From: Elmis aenea
Taxonomy: Eukaryota; Arthropoda; Insecta; Coleoptera; Elmidae
Assembly: GCA_947652605.1 (NCBI GenBank)
Contig: OX393581.1
Location: 49,065,924-49,129,923, forward strand
Length of the DNA stretch: 64,000 bases
Direction: 5' to 3'
A program made the position numbers and the translations under genes. The notes beneath the pieces are model-generated. The model was not told where the DNA came from, ran no database searches, and worked only from the letters and a program-made list of their open reading frames with translations. Positions within the stretch are counted from its first letter, which is position 1. Every line of letters begins with the position of its first letter. Below are positions 24,945 through 38,872 of this stretch, in pieces.

Positions 24945-25505
24945 CAGGGTTATTCAAATTCGAGGCCCACCATGGGGATCTCGCTTATTATAATAGCTAG
25001 AGTATAGGTTTAAATTTGGCAAAGTTGCTAAATTTTGTGCTCATTAATAATCCAAAGAGAAATTGGAAATATCTCAAACGGTATACAAGAAAATTAGGAA
25101 AAACCGGAAAATGCGATTTTTGAAAATCGTCTATAACTCCTTTGGAATTTGAAATATTTTAAATGTGTAAAGACATTACCGAAGCAACTTTTCAAGCCGA
25201 ATCGAATGGTGGTCACAAATTTTTGCTAGATCGATTCGTTTTTGTTTTATGACAACCAACTTTGTTTTTTCTTATGGGAGCAATTTTCGCTATTTACATA
25301 ATCAAATAGCATTTATTTTTCTGAATCCATTGAGATATCACACATGGTATTTTACTTCTACATTAATTGTCAAATTTTGAAAAAAAAAACGGTTTTAACA
25401 ATAACAACTATAAATCAGGTAGGTCGGTCATTTTAGTTTATGTTGTTTCCATGACTACCAATCAACAAACTAAAAGTCTGTTACTTGTCACATTAATAAA
25501 TTCGT
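24945..25505 (+). repeat. Left terminal inverted repeat, copy 2
   Basis: It is the same sequence as the left arm of copy 1, offset by 2413 bp. Confidence 0.87.
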
Positions 25506-25531
25506 AAAAATGAACTTTAATTTTTTATTCA

Positions 25532-25771
25532 TTGAATAGGAACTCTACACTGTCAAGTCAACGATATGCAGAAACATATCCAGATAGAAGACAACCCTCG
25601 CACACATATTTTTGTTCGTTGGACAGAAACATAGGGAAATATGAGGCTTTTGCCAAAATTAGAGAAAAAAATGGCAGAAAGGTTTCAGATAACAATAAAA
25701 AAAAAACATTTTTATTAGAAACATATCCGGAAAAAACACTATTTTTCAATGTTAAACAGAAACTTAAGTAA
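25532..25771 (+). pseudogene. Helix-turn-helix (DUF4817-like) transposase fragment, copy 2
   Basis: Its 79-codon translation is identical to that of the fragment at 23119-23358, including the RYAETYPDRRQPSH core. It also starts at TTG with no ATG and lacks any catalytic domain. Identity over the whole frame, with no extra substitution, says the duplication is recent or the copies have been homogenised. Confidence 0.55.
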
Positions 25772-25872
25772 ATTTGTATAAAGCATGTGATAAGGTATAA
25801 CAAAACTTAAAAGAACAGTATAAAAAATTCGGAGCATATCGCGTTTTTCTTCATTATTAAAATTAATATTTG

Positions 25873-26432
25873 CGAATTTATTAATGTGACAAGTAATAGA
25901 CTTTCAAAACTTTGTTGATTGGTTGTCATGGAAACAACATAAACTACAATGACCGGCCTACCTGATTTATAGTTGTTATTGTTAAAAACGTTTTTTTTCA
26001 AATTTGACAATTAATGTAGAAGTAAAATACCATGTGTGATATCTCAATGGATTCAGAAAAATAAATGCTATTTGATTATGTAAATAGCAAAAATTGTGCC
26101 CATAAGAAAAAACAAAGTTGGTTGTCATAAAACAAAAACGAATCGATCTAGCAAAAATTTGTGACCACCATTCGATTCGGCTTGAAAAGTTGCTTGGGCA
26201 ATGTCTTTACACATTTAAAATATTTCAAATTCCAAAGAAGTTATAGACGATTTTCAAAAATCGCATTTTCCAGTTTTTCCTAATTTTCTCGGATACCGTT
26301 TGAGATATTTCCAATTTCTCTTTGGACTATCAATGAGCATCAAATTTAGCAACTTTGCCAAATTTAAACCTATACTCTAGCTATTATAATAAGCGAGATC
26401 CCCATGGTGGGCCTCGAATTTGAATAACCCTG
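25873..26432 (-). repeat. Right terminal inverted repeat, copy 2
   Basis: It is the same sequence as the right arm of copy 1, offset by 2413 bp, and ends at CCCTG followed by TA. Confidence 0.87.
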
Positions 26433-29400
26433 TAGAGTTTATTTTTCTTAGTATAATGCCGTTTATCTCAACTATTTTGAAATTTAATTTACAAAGTTAT
26501 TCAGAAAATTAAAAATTTTGAAAATTTTTCTCGAAAACGGCTCTTACGATTTTGTTCAAATTTTAGTATGTTATAGAGTTTATTTTTCTTAGTATAATGC
26601 CGTTTGTCTTAACTATTTTGAAATTTAATTTACAGTTATTCAGAAAATTAAAAATTTTGAAAATTTTTCTCGAAAACGGCTCTTACGATTTTGTTCAAAT
26701 TTTAGTATGTTATAGAGTTTATTTTTCTTAGTATAATGCCGTTTGTCTCAACTATTTTGAAATTTAATTTACAAAGTTATTTAGAAAATTAAAAATTTTG
26801 AAAATTTTTCTCGAAAACGGCTCTTACGATTTTGTTCAAATTTTAGTATGTTATAGAGTTTATTTTTCTTAGTATAATGCCGTTTGTCTCAACTATTTTG
26901 AAATTTAATTTACAAAGTTATTTAGAAAATTAAAAATTTTGAAAATTTTTCTCGAAAACGGCTCTTACGATTTTGTTCAAATTTTAGTATGTTATAGAGT
27001 TTATTTTTCTTAGTATAATGCCGTTTGTCTCAACTATTTTGAAATTTAATTTACAAAGTTATTTAGAAAATTAAAAATTTTGAAATTTTTTCTCGAAAAC
27101 GGCTCTTACGATTTTGTTCAAATTTTAGCATGTTATAGAGTTTATTTTTCTTAGTATAATGCCGTTTGTCTTAACTATTTTGAAATTTAATTTACAAAGT
27201 TATTCAGAAAATTAAAAATTTTGAAAATTTTTCTCGAAAACGGCTTTTACGATTTTGTTCAAATTTTAGTATGTTATAGAGTTTATTTTTCTTAGTATAA
27301 TGCCGTTTGTCTCAACTATTTTGAAATTTAATTTACAAAGTTATTCAGAAAATTAAAAATTTTGAAAATTTGTCTCGAAAACGGCTCTTACGATTTTGTT
27401 CAAATTTTAGTATGTTATAGAGTTTATTTTTCTTAGTATAATGCCGTTTGTCTCAACTATTTTGAAATTTAATTTACAAAGTTATTTCGAAAATTAAAAA
27501 TTTTGAAAATTTTTCTCGAAAACGGCTCTTACGATTTTGTTCAAATTTTAGTATGTTATAGAGTTTATTTTTCTTAGTATAATGCCGTTTGTCTCAACTA
27601 TTTTGAAATTTAATTTACAAAGTTATTTAGAAAATTAAAAATTTTGAAAATTTTTCTCGAAAACGGCTCTTACGATTTTGTTCAAATTTTAATATGTTAT
27701 AGAGTTTATTTTTCTTAGTATAATGCCGTTTGTCTCAACTATTTTGAAATTTAATTTACAAAGTTATTTCGAAAATTAAAAATTTTGAAAATTTTTCTCG
27801 AAAACGGCTCTTACGATTTTGTTCAAATTTTAGTATGTTATAGAGTTTATTTTTCTTAGTATAATGCCGTTTGTCTCAACTATTTTGAAATTTAATTTAC
27901 AAAGTTATTTAGAAAATTAAAAATTTTGAAAATTTTTCTCGAAAACGGCTCTTACGATTTTGTTCAAATTTTAGTATGTTATAGAGTTTATTTTTCTTAG
28001 TATAATGCCGTTTGTCTCAACTATTTTGAAATTTAATTTACAAAGTTATTTAGAAAATTAAAAATTTTGAAATTTTTTCTCGAAAACGGCTCTTACGATT
28101 TTGTTCAAATTTTAGCATGTTACAGAGTTTATTTTTCTTAGTTTAATGCCGTTTGTCTTAACTATTTTGAAATTTAATTTACAAAGTTATTCAGAAAATT
28201 AAAAATTTTGAAAATTTTTCTCGAAAACGGCTTTTACGATTTTGTTCAAATTTTAGTATGTTATAGAGTTTATTTTTCTTAGTATAATGCCGTTTGTCTC
28301 AACTATTTTGAAATTTAATTTACAAAGTTATTTCGAAAATTAAAAATTTTGAAAATTTTTCTCGAAAACGGCTCTTACGATTTTGTTCAAATTTTAGTAT
28401 GTTATAGAGTTTATTTTTCTTAGTATAATGCCGTTTGTCTCAACTATTTTGAAATTTAATTTACAAAGTTATTCAGAAAATTAAAAATTTTGAAAATTTG
28501 TCTCGAAAACGGCTCTTACGATTTTGTTCAAATTTTAGTATGTTATAGAGTTTATTTTTCTTAGTATAATGCCGTTTGTCTCAACTATTTTGAAATTTAA
28601 TTTCCAAAGTTATTCAAAAATTAAAAATCGTATTTAGAGGCTAATAATCCTTAATTTGCTCATAACTAACGTGTATAAGAAGTTTAAACCAATTTGCTGT
28701 AGTTTTAAGAAAATCGATTTTTTTGTCGAAAAAAGTGCAAAGACTATAGCCTTTGTACTTTTCCCATTTTTCGCGAAAAATTAAAAATCGTATTTAGGGG
28801 CTAATAATCCTTAATTTGCTCATAACTAACGTGTATAAGAAGTTTGAAGCCATTTGCTATAGTTTTAAGAAAATCGATTTTTTTGTCGAAAAAAGTGCAA
28901 AGACTATAGCCTTTGTACTTTTCCCATTTTTCGCGAAAAATTAAAAATCGTATTTAGGGGCTAATAATCCTTAACTTGCTCATAACTAACGTGTATAAGA
29001 AGTTTGAAGCCATTTGCTGTAGTTTTAAGAAAATCGATTTTTTTGTCGAAAAAAGTGCAAAAAATATATAGCCTTTTTTCTTAGTATAATGCCGTTTGTC
29101 TCAACCATTTTGAAATTTAATTTACAAAGTAATTCAGAAAATTAAAAATTTTGAAAATTTTTCTCGAAAACGGCTCTTACGATTTTGTTCAAATTTTAGT
29201 ATGTTATAGAGTTTATTTTTCTTAGTATAATGCCGTTTCTCTCAACTATTTTGAAATTTAATTTACAAAGTTATTCAGAAAATTAAAAATTTTGAAAATT
29301 TTTCTCGAAAACGGCTCTTACGATTTTGTTCAAATTTTAGCATGTTATAGAGTTTATTTTTCTTAGTATAATGCCGTTTGTCTTAACTATTTTGAAATTT

Positions 29401-32400
29401 AATTTACAAAGTTATTCAGAAAATTAAAAATTTTGAAAATTTTTCTCGAAAACGGCTTTTACGATTTTGTTTAAATTTTAGTATGTTATAGAGTTTATTT
29501 TTCTTAGTATAAAGCCGTTTGTCTCAACTATTTTGAAATTTAATTTACAAAGTTATTTCAAAAATTAAAAATTTTGAAAATTTTTCTCGAAAACGGCTTT
29601 TACGATTTTGTTCAAATTTTAGTATGTTATAGAGTTTATTTTTCTTAGTATAATGCCGTTTGTCTCAACTATTTTGAAATTTAATTTATAAAGTTATTCA
29701 GAAAATTAAAAATTTTGAAAATTTGTCTCGAAAACGGCTCTTACGATTTTGTTCAAATTTTAGTATGTTATAGAGTTTATTTTTCTTAGTATAATGCCGT
29801 TTGTCTCAACTATTTTGAAATTTAATTTCCAAAGTTATTCAAAAAATTAAAAATCGTATTTAGGGGCTAATAATCCTTAATTTGCTCATAACTAACGTGT
29901 ATAAGAAGTTTAAAGCCATTTGCTGTAGTTTTAAAAAAATCGATTTTTTTGTCGAAAAAAGTGCAAAGACTTATAGCCTTTGTACTTTTCCCATTTTTCG
30001 CGAAAAATTAAAAATCGTATTTAGGGGCTAATAATCCTTAATTTGCTCATAACTAACGTGTATAAGAAGTTTGAAGCCATTTGCTATAGTTTTAAGAAAA
30101 TCGATTTTTTTGTCGAAAAAAGTGCAAAGACTTATAGCCTTTGTACTTTTCCCATTTTTCGCGAAAAATTAAAAATCGTATTTAGGGGCTAATAATCCTT
30201 AATTCGCTCATAACTAATGTGTATAAGAAGTTTGAAGCCATTTGCTGTAGTTTTAAGAAAATCGATTTTTTTGTCGAAAAAAGTGCAAAGACTTATAGCC
30301 TTTGTACTTTTCCCATTTTTCGCGAAAAATTAAAAATCGTATTTAGGGGCTAATAATCCTTAACTTGCTCATAACTAACGTGTATAAGAAGTTTGAAGCC
30401 ATTTGCTGTAGTTTTAAGAAAATCTATTTCTATGTCGAAAAAAGTGCAAAAAATATATAGCCTTTTTCTTAGTATAATGCCGTTTGTCTCAACCATTTTG
30501 AAATTTAATTTACAAAGTAATTCAGAAAATTAAAAATTTTGAAAATTTTTCTCGAAAACGGCTCTTACGATTTTGTTCAAATTTTAGTATGTTATAGAGT
30601 TTATTTTTCTTAGTATAATGCCGTTTATCTCAACTATTTTGAAATTTAATTTACAAAGTTATTCAGAAAATTAAAAATTTTGAAAATTTTTCTCGAAAAC
30701 GGCTCTTACGATTTTGTTCAAATTTTAGTATGTTATAGAGTTTATTTTTCTTAGTATAATGCCGTTTGTCTTAACTATTTTGAAATTTAATTTACAAAGT
30801 TATTCAGAAAATTAAAAATTTTGAAAATTTTTCTCGAAAACGGCTTTTACGATTTTGTTCAAATTTTAGTATGTTATAGAGTTTATTTTTCTTAGTATAA
30901 TGCCGTTTGTCTCAACTATTTTGAAATTTAATTTACAAAGTTATTCAGAAAATTAAAAATTTTGAAAATTTTTCTCGAAAACGGCTCTTACGATTTTGTT
31001 CAAATTTTAGTATGTTATAGAGTTTATTTTTCTTAGTATATTGCCGTTTGTCTCAACTATTTTGAAATTTAATTTACAAAGTTATTTAGAAAATTAAAAA
31101 TTTTGAAATTTTTTCTCGAAAACGGCTCTTACGATTTTGTTCAAATTTTAGCATGTTATAGAGTTTATTTTTCTTAGTATAATGCCGTTTGTCTTAACTA
31201 TTTTGAAATTTAATTTACAAAGTTATTCAGAAAATTAAAAATTTTGAAAATTTTTCTCGAAAACGGCTTTTACGATTTTGTTCAAATTTTAGTATGTTAT
31301 AGAGTTTATTTTTCTTAGTATAATGCCGTTTGTCTTAACTATTTTGAAATTTAATTTACAAAGTTATTTCGAAAATTTAAAATTTTTAAAATTTTTCTCG
31401 AAAACGGCTTTTACGATTTTGTTCAAATTTTAGTATGTTATAGAGTTTATTTTTCTTAGTATAATGCCGTTTGTCTCAACTATTTTGAAATTTAATTTAC
31501 AAAGTTATTCAGAAAATTAAAAATTTTGAAAATTTGTCTCGAAAACGGCTCTTACGATTTTGTTCAAATTCTAGTATGTTATAGAGTTTATTTTTCTTAG
31601 TATAATGCCGTTTGTCTCAACTATTTTGAAATTTAATTTCCAAAGTTATTCAAAAAATTAAAAATCGTATTTAGGGGCTAATAATCCTTAATTTGCTCAT
31701 AACTAACGTGTATAAGAAGTTTGAAGCCATTTGCTGTAGTTTTAAGAAAATCGATTTTTTTGTCGAAAAAAGTGCAAAGACTATATATAGCCTTTGTACT
31801 TTTCCCATTTTTCGCGAAAAATTAAAAATCGTATTTAGGGGCTAATAATCCTTAATTTGCTCATAACTAACGTGTATAAGAAGTTTGAAGCCATTTGCTG
31901 TAGTTTTAAGAAAATCGATTTTTTTGTCGAAAAAAGTGCAAAGACTATAGCCTTTGTACTTTTCCCATTTTTCGCGAAAAATTAAAAATCGTATTTAGGG
32001 GCTAATAATCCTTAATTTGCTCATAACTAACGTGTATAAGAAGTTTGAAGCCATTTGCTATAGTTTTAAGAAAATCGATTTTTTTGTCGAAAAAAGTGCA
32101 AAAAATATATAGCCTTTTTTCTTAGTATAATGCCGTTTGTCTCAACCATTTTGAAATTTAATTTACAAAGTAATTCAGAAAATTAAAAATTTTGAAAATT
32201 TTTCTCGAAAACGGCTCTTACGATTTTGTTCAAATTTTAGTATGTTATAGAGTTTATTTTTCTTAGTATAATGCCGTTTGTCCCAACTATTTTGAAATTT
32301 AATTTACAAAGTTATTCAGAAAATTAAAAATTTTGAAAATTTGTCTCGAAAACGGCTCTTACGATTTTGTTCAAATTTTAGTATGTTATAGAGTTTATTT

Positions 32401-35400
32401 TTCTTAGTATAATGCCGTTTGTCTCAACTATTTTGAAATTTAATTTCCAAAGTTATTTAAAAAATTAAAAATCGTATTTAGGGGCTAATAATCCTTAATT
32501 TGCTCATAACTAACGTGTATAAGAAGTTTGAAGCCATTTGCTGTAGTTTTAAGAAAATCGATTTTTTTGTCGAAAAAAGTGCAAAGACTATAGCCTTTGT
32601 ACTTTTCCCATTTTTCGCGAAAAATTAAAAATCGTATTTAGGGGCTAATAATCCTTAACTTGCTCATAACTAACGTGTATAAGAAGTTTGAAGCCATTTG
32701 CTGTAGTTTTAAGAAAATCGATTTTTTTGTCGAAAAAAGTGCAAAGACTATAGCCTTTGTACTTTTCCCATTTTTCGCGAAAAATTAAAAATCGTATTTA
32801 GGGGCTAATAATCCTTAACTTGCTCATAACTAACGTGTATAAGAAGTTTGAAGCCATTTGCTGTAGTTTTAAGAAAATCGATTTTTTTGTCGAAAAAAGT
32901 GCAAAAAATATATAGCCTTTTTTCTTAGTATAATGCCGTTTGTCTCAACCATTTTGAAATTTAATTTACAAAGTAATTCAGAAAATTAAAAATTTTGAAA
33001 ATTTTTCTCGAAAACGGCTCTTACGATTTTGTTCAAATTTTAGTATGTTATAGAGTTTATTTTTCTTAGTATAATGCCGTTTATCTCAACTATTTTGAAA
33101 TTTAATTTACAAAGTTATTCAGAAAATTAAAAATTTTGAAAATTTTTCTCGAAAACGGCTCTTACGATTTTGTTCAAATTTTAGTATGTTATAGAGTTTA
33201 TTTTTCTTAGTATAATGCCGTTTGTCTTAACTATTTTGAAATTTAATTTACAAAGTTATTCAGAAAATTAAAAATTTTGAAAATTTTTCTCGAAAACGGC
33301 TCTTACGATTTTGTTCAAATTTTAGTATGTTATAGAGTTTATTTTTCTTAGTATAATGCCGTTTGTCTCAACTATTTTGAAATTTAATTTACAAAGTTAT
33401 TTAGAAAATTAAAAATTTTGAAAATTTTTCTCGAAAACGGCTCTTACGATTTTGTTCAAATTTTAGTATGTTATAGAGTTTATTTTTCTTAGTATAATGC
33501 CGTTTGTCTCAACTATTTTGAAATTTAATTTACAAAGTTATTTAGAAAATTAAAAATTTTGAAAATTTTTCTCGAAAACGGCTCTTACGATTTTGTTCAA
33601 ATTTTAGTATGTTATAGAGTTTATTTTTCTTAGTATAATGCCGTTTGTCTCAACTATTTTGAAATTTAATTTACAAAGTTATTTAGAAAATTAAAAATTT
33701 TGAAATTTTTTCTCGAAAACGGCTCTTACGATTTTGTTCAAATTTTAGCATGTTATAGAGTTTATTTTTCTTAGTATAATGCCGTTTGTCTTAACTATTT
33801 TGAAATTTAATTTACAAAGTTATTCAGAAAATTAAAAATTTTGAAAATTTTTCTCGAAAACGGCTTTTACGATTTTGTTCAAATTTTAGTATGTTATAGA
33901 GTTTATTTTTCTTAGTATAATGCCGTTTGTCTCAACTATTTTGAAATTTAATTTACAAAGTTATTCAGAAAATTAAAAATTTTGAAAATTTGTCTCGAAA
34001 ACGGCTCTTACGATTTTGTTCAAATTTTAGTATGTTATAGAGTTTATTTTTCTTAGTATAATGCCGTTTGTCTCAACTATTTTGAAATTTAATTTACAAA
34101 GTTATTTCGAAAATTAAAAATTTTGAAAATTTTTCTCGAAAACGGCTATTACGATTTTGTTCAAATTTTAGTATGTTATAGAGTTTATTTTTCTTAGTAT
34201 AATGCCGTTTGTCTCAACTATTTTGAAATTTAATTTACAAAGTTATTTAGAAAATTAAAAATTTTGAAAATTTTTCTCGAAAACGGCTCTTACGATTTTG
34301 TTCAAATTTTAGTATGTTATAGAGTTTATTTTTCTTAGTATAATGCCGTTTGTCTCAACTATTTTGAAATTTAATTTACAAAGTTATTCAGAAAATTAAA
34401 AATTTTGAAAATTTGTCTCGAAAACGGCTCTTACGATTTTGTTCAAATTTTAGTATGTTATAGAGTTTATTTTTCTTAGTATAATGCCGTTTGTCTCAAC
34501 TATTTTGAAATTTAATTTACAAAGTTATTTAGAAAATTAAAAATTTTGAAAATTTTTCTCGAAAACGGCTCTTACGATTTTGTTCAAATTTTAGTATGTT
34601 ATAGAGTTTATTTTTCTTAGTATAATGCCGTTTGTCTCAACTATTTTGAAATTTAATTTACAAAGTTATTTAGAAAATTAAAAATTTTGAAAATTTTTCT
34701 CGAAAACGGCTCTTACGATTTTGTTCAAATTTTAGCATGTTATAGAGTTTATTTTTCTTAGTATAATGCCGTTTGTCTCAACTATTTTGAAATTTAATTT
34801 ACAAAGTTATTCAGAAAATTAAAAATTTTGAAAATTTGTCTCGAAAACGGCTCTTACGATTTTGTTCAAATTTTAGTATGTTATAGAGTTTATTTTTCTT
34901 AGTATAATGCCGTTTGTCTCAACTATTTTGAAATTTAATTTCCAAAGTTATTCAAAAATTAAAAATCGTATTTAGAGGCTAATAATCCTTAATTTGCTCA
35001 TAACTAACGTGTATAAGAAGTTTAAACCAATTTGCTGTAGTTTTAAGAAAATCGATTTTTTTGTCGAAAAAAGTGCAAAGACTATAGCCTTTGTACTTTT
35101 CCCATTTTTCGCGAAAAATTAAAAATCGTATTTAGGGGCTAATAATCCTTAATTTGCTCATAACTAACGTGTATAAGAAGTTTGAAGCCATTTGCTATAG
35201 TTTTAAGAAAATCGATTTTTTTGTCGAAAAAAGTGCAAAGACTATAGCCTTTGTACTTTTCCCATTTTTCGCGAAAAATTAAAAATCGTATTTAGGGGCT
35301 AATAATCCTTAACTTGCTCATAACTAACGTGTATAAGAAGTTTGAAGCCATTTGCTGTAGTTTTAAGAAAATCGATTTTTTTGTCGAAAAAAGTGCAAAA

Positions 35401-36295
35401 AATATATAGCCTTTTTTCTTAGTATAATGCCGTTTGTCTCAACCATTTTGAAATTTAATTTACAAAGTAATTCAGAAAATTAAAAATTTTGAAAATTTTT
35501 CTCGAAAACGGCTCTTACAATTTTGTTCAAATTTTAGTATGTTATAGAGTTTATTTTTCTTAGTATAATGCCGTTTCTCTCAACTATTTTGAAATTTAAT
35601 TTACAAAGTTATTCAGAAAATTAAAAATTTTGAAAATTTTTCTCGAAAACGGCTCTTACGATTTTGTTCAAATTTTAGCATGTTATAGAGTTTATTTTTC
35701 TTAGTATAATGCCGTTTGTCTTAACTATTTTGAAATTTAATTTACAAAGTTATTCAGAAAATTAAAAATTTTGAAAATTTTTCTCGAAAACGGCTTTTAC
35801 GATTTTGTTCAAATTTTAGTATGTTATAGAGTTTATTTTTCTTAGTATAAAGCCGTTTGTCTCAACTATTTTGAAATTTAATTTACAAAGTTATTTCGAA
35901 AATTAAAAATTTTGAAAATTTTTCTCGAAAACGGCTCTTACGATTTTGTTCAAATTTTAGTATGTTATAGAGTTTATTTTTCTTAGTATAATGCCGTTTA
36001 TCTCAACTATTTTGAAATTTAATTTCCAAAGTTATTCAAAAAATTAAAAATCGTATTTAGGGGCTAATAATCCTTAATTTGCTCATAACTAACGTGTATA
36101 AGAAGTTTGAAGCCATTTGCTGTAGTTTTAAGAAAATCGATTTTTTTGTCGAAAAAAGTGCAAAGACTTATAGCCTTTGTACTTTTCCCATTTTTCGCGA
36201 AAAATTAAAAATCGTATTTAGGGGCTAATAATCCTTAATTTGCTCATAACTAACGTGTATAAGAAGTTTGAAGCCATTTGCTGTAGTTTTAAGAA

Positions 36296-38872
36296 AATCT
36301 ATTTCTATGTCGAAAAAAGTGCAAAAAATATATAGCCTTTTTTCTTAGTATAATGCCGTTTGTCTCAACCATTTTGAAATTTAATTTACAAAGTAATTCA
36401 GAAAATTAAAAATTTTGAAAATTTTTCTCGAAAACGGCTCTTACGATTTTGTTCAAATTTTAGTATGTTATAGAGTTTATTTTTCTTAGTATAATGCCGT
36501 TTATCTCAACTATTTTGAAATTTAATTTACAAAGTTATTCAGAAAATTAAAAATTTTGAAAATTTTTCTCGAAAACGGCTCTTACGATTTTGTTCAAATT
36601 TTAGTATGTTATAGAGTTTATTTTTCTTAGTATAATGCCGTTTGTCTCAACTATTTTGAAATTTAATTTATAAAGTTATTCAGAAAATTAAAAATTTTGA
36701 AAATTTGTCTCGAAAACGGCTCTTACGATTTTGTTCAAATTTTAGTATGTTATAGAGTTTATTTTTCTTAGTATAATGCCGTTTGTCTCAACTATTTTGA
36801 AATTTAATTTCCAAAGTTATTCAAAAAATTAAAAATCGTATTTAGGGGCTAATAATCCTTAATTTGCTCATAACTAACGTGTATAAGAAGTTTGAAGCCA
36901 TTTGCTGTAGTTTTAAGAAAATCGATTTTTTTGTCGAAAAAAGTGCAAAGACTTATAGCCTTTGTACTTTTCCCATTTTTCGCGAAAAATTAAAAATCGT
37001 ATTTAGGGGCTAATAATCCTTAATTTGCTCATAACTAACGTGTATAAGAAGTTTGAAGCCATTTGCTGTAGTTTTAAGAAAATCTATTTCTATGTCGAAA
37101 AAAGTGCAAAAAATATATAGCCTTTTTTCTTAGTATAATGCCGTTTGTCTCAACCATTTTGAAATTTAATTTACAAAGTAATTCAGAAAATTAAAAATTT
37201 TGAAAATTTTTCTCGAAAACGGCTCTTACGATTTTGTTCAAATTTTAGTATGTTATAGAGTTTATTTTTCTTAGTATAATGCCGTTTATCTCAACTATTT
37301 TGAAATTTAATTTCCAAAGTTATTCAAAAAATTAAAAATCGTATTTAGGGGCTAATAATCCTTAATTTGCTCATAACTAACGTGTATAAGAAGTTTGAAG
37401 CCATTTGCTGTAGTTTTAAGAAAATCGATTTTTTTGTCGAAAAAAGTGCAAAGACTTATAGCCTTTGTACTTTTCCCATTTTTCGCGAAAAATTAAAAAT
37501 CGTATTTAGGGGCTAATAATCCTTAATTTGCTCATAACTAACGTGTATAAGAAGTTTGAAGCCATTTGCTGTAGTTTTAAGAAAATCTATTTCTATGTCG
37601 AAAAAAGTGCAAAAAATATATAGCCTTTTTTCTTAGTATAATGCCGTTTGTCTCAACCATTTTGAAATTTAATTTACAAAGTAATTCAGAAAATTAAAAA
37701 TTTTGAAAATTTTTCTCGAAAACGGCTCTTACGATTTTGTTCAAATTTTAGTATGTTATAGAGTTTATTTTTCTTAGTATAATGCCGTTTATCTCAACTA
37801 TTTTGAAATTTAATTTACAAAGTTATTCAGAAAATTAAAAATTTTGAAAATTTTTCTCGAAAACGGCTCTTACGATTTTGTTCAAATTTTAGTATGTTAT
37901 AGAGTTTATTTTTCTTAGTATAATGCCGTTTGTCTCAACTATTTTGAAATTTAATTTATAAAGTTATTCAGAAAATTAAAAATTTTGAAAATTTGTCTCG
38001 AAAACGGCTCTTACGATTTTGTTCAAATTTTAGTATGTTATAGAGTTTATTTTTCTTAGTATAATGCCGTTTGTCTCAACTATTTTGAAATTTAATTTCC
38101 AAAGTTATTCAAAAAATTAAAAATCGTATTTAGGGGCTAATAATCCTTAATTTGCTCATAACTAACGTGTATAAGAAGTTTGAAGCCATTTGCTGTAGTT
38201 TTAAGAAAATCGATTTTTTTGTCGAAAAAAGTGCAAAGACTTATAGCCTTTGTACTTTTCCCATTTTTCGCGAAAAATTAAAAATCGTATTTAGGGGCTA
38301 ATAATCCTTAATTTGCTCATAACTAACGTGTATAAGAAGTTTGAAGCCATTTGCTGTAGTTTTAAGAAAATCTATTTCTATGTCGAAAAAAGTGCAAAAA
38401 ATATATAGCCTTTTTTCTTAGTATAATGCCGTTTGTCTCAACCATTTTGAAATTTAATTTACAAAGTAATTCAGAAAATTAAAAATTTTGAAAATTTTTC
38501 TCGAAAACGGCTCTTACGATTTTGTTCAAATTTTAGTATGTTATAGAGTTTATTTTTCTTAGTATAATGCCGTTTATCTCAACTATTTTGAAATTTAATT
38601 TCCAAAGTTATTCAAAAAATTAAAAATCGTATTTAGGGGCTAATAATCCTTAATTTGCTCATAACTAACGTGTATAAGAAGTTTGAAGCCATTTGCTGTA
38701 GTTTTAAGAAAATCGATTTTTTTGTCGAAAAAAGTGCAAAGACTTATAGCCTTTGTACTTTTCCCATTTTTCGCGAAAAATTAAAAATCGTATTTAGGGG
38801 CTAATAATCCTTAATTTGCTCATAACTAACGTGTATAAGAAGTTTGAAGCCATTTGCTGTAGTTTTAAGAAA
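36296..38872 (+). repeat. 1288-bp higher-order repeat of alternating 785- and 503-bp units
   Basis: The B variant aatctatttctatg is at 36296, 37081, 37584, 38369 and 38872, spaced 785, 503, 785 and 503 bp. 785 minus 503 is 282, two A monomers. The next spacings are 1105 (785 + 2 x 160), 1246 (+141), 1387 (+141) and 784 bp, at 39977, 41223, 42610 and 43394. Confidence 0.9.

Larger units (their letters stand above)
24945..26432. mobile_element. Foldback DNA transposon, copy 2
   Basis: The element has the same length (1488 bp), ends, TA flanks (24943-24944 and 26433-26434) and sequence as the element at 22532-24019, as far as I can read. Arms are 24945-25505 and 25873-26432; the loop is 25506-25872. 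It arose by duplication of the surrounding 2413 bp and not by a second transposition, because the flanking satellite is duplicated too. Confidence 0.9.
22020..26909 (+). repeat. 2413-bp tandem duplication that includes the foldback transposon
   Basis: All landmarks of the two transposon copies are offset by 2413 bp (22532/24945 and 24019/26432), and the satellite on both sides repeats with them. The right flank shares a private small deletion (tttacagttattc) near 24220 and 26633. Left similarity breaks where gtctcg in copy 1 faces ttctcg before copy 2; right similarity ends near 24496/26909, where one copy has ttaatttcc and the other ttaatttac. One insertion was therefore duplicated together with its surroundings. 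Confidence 0.92.

Noticed and set aside
24945..26432. Second independent transposition of the foldback element
   Set aside because: The satellite flanks, including a private deletion, are duplicated with it at the same 2413-bp offset.
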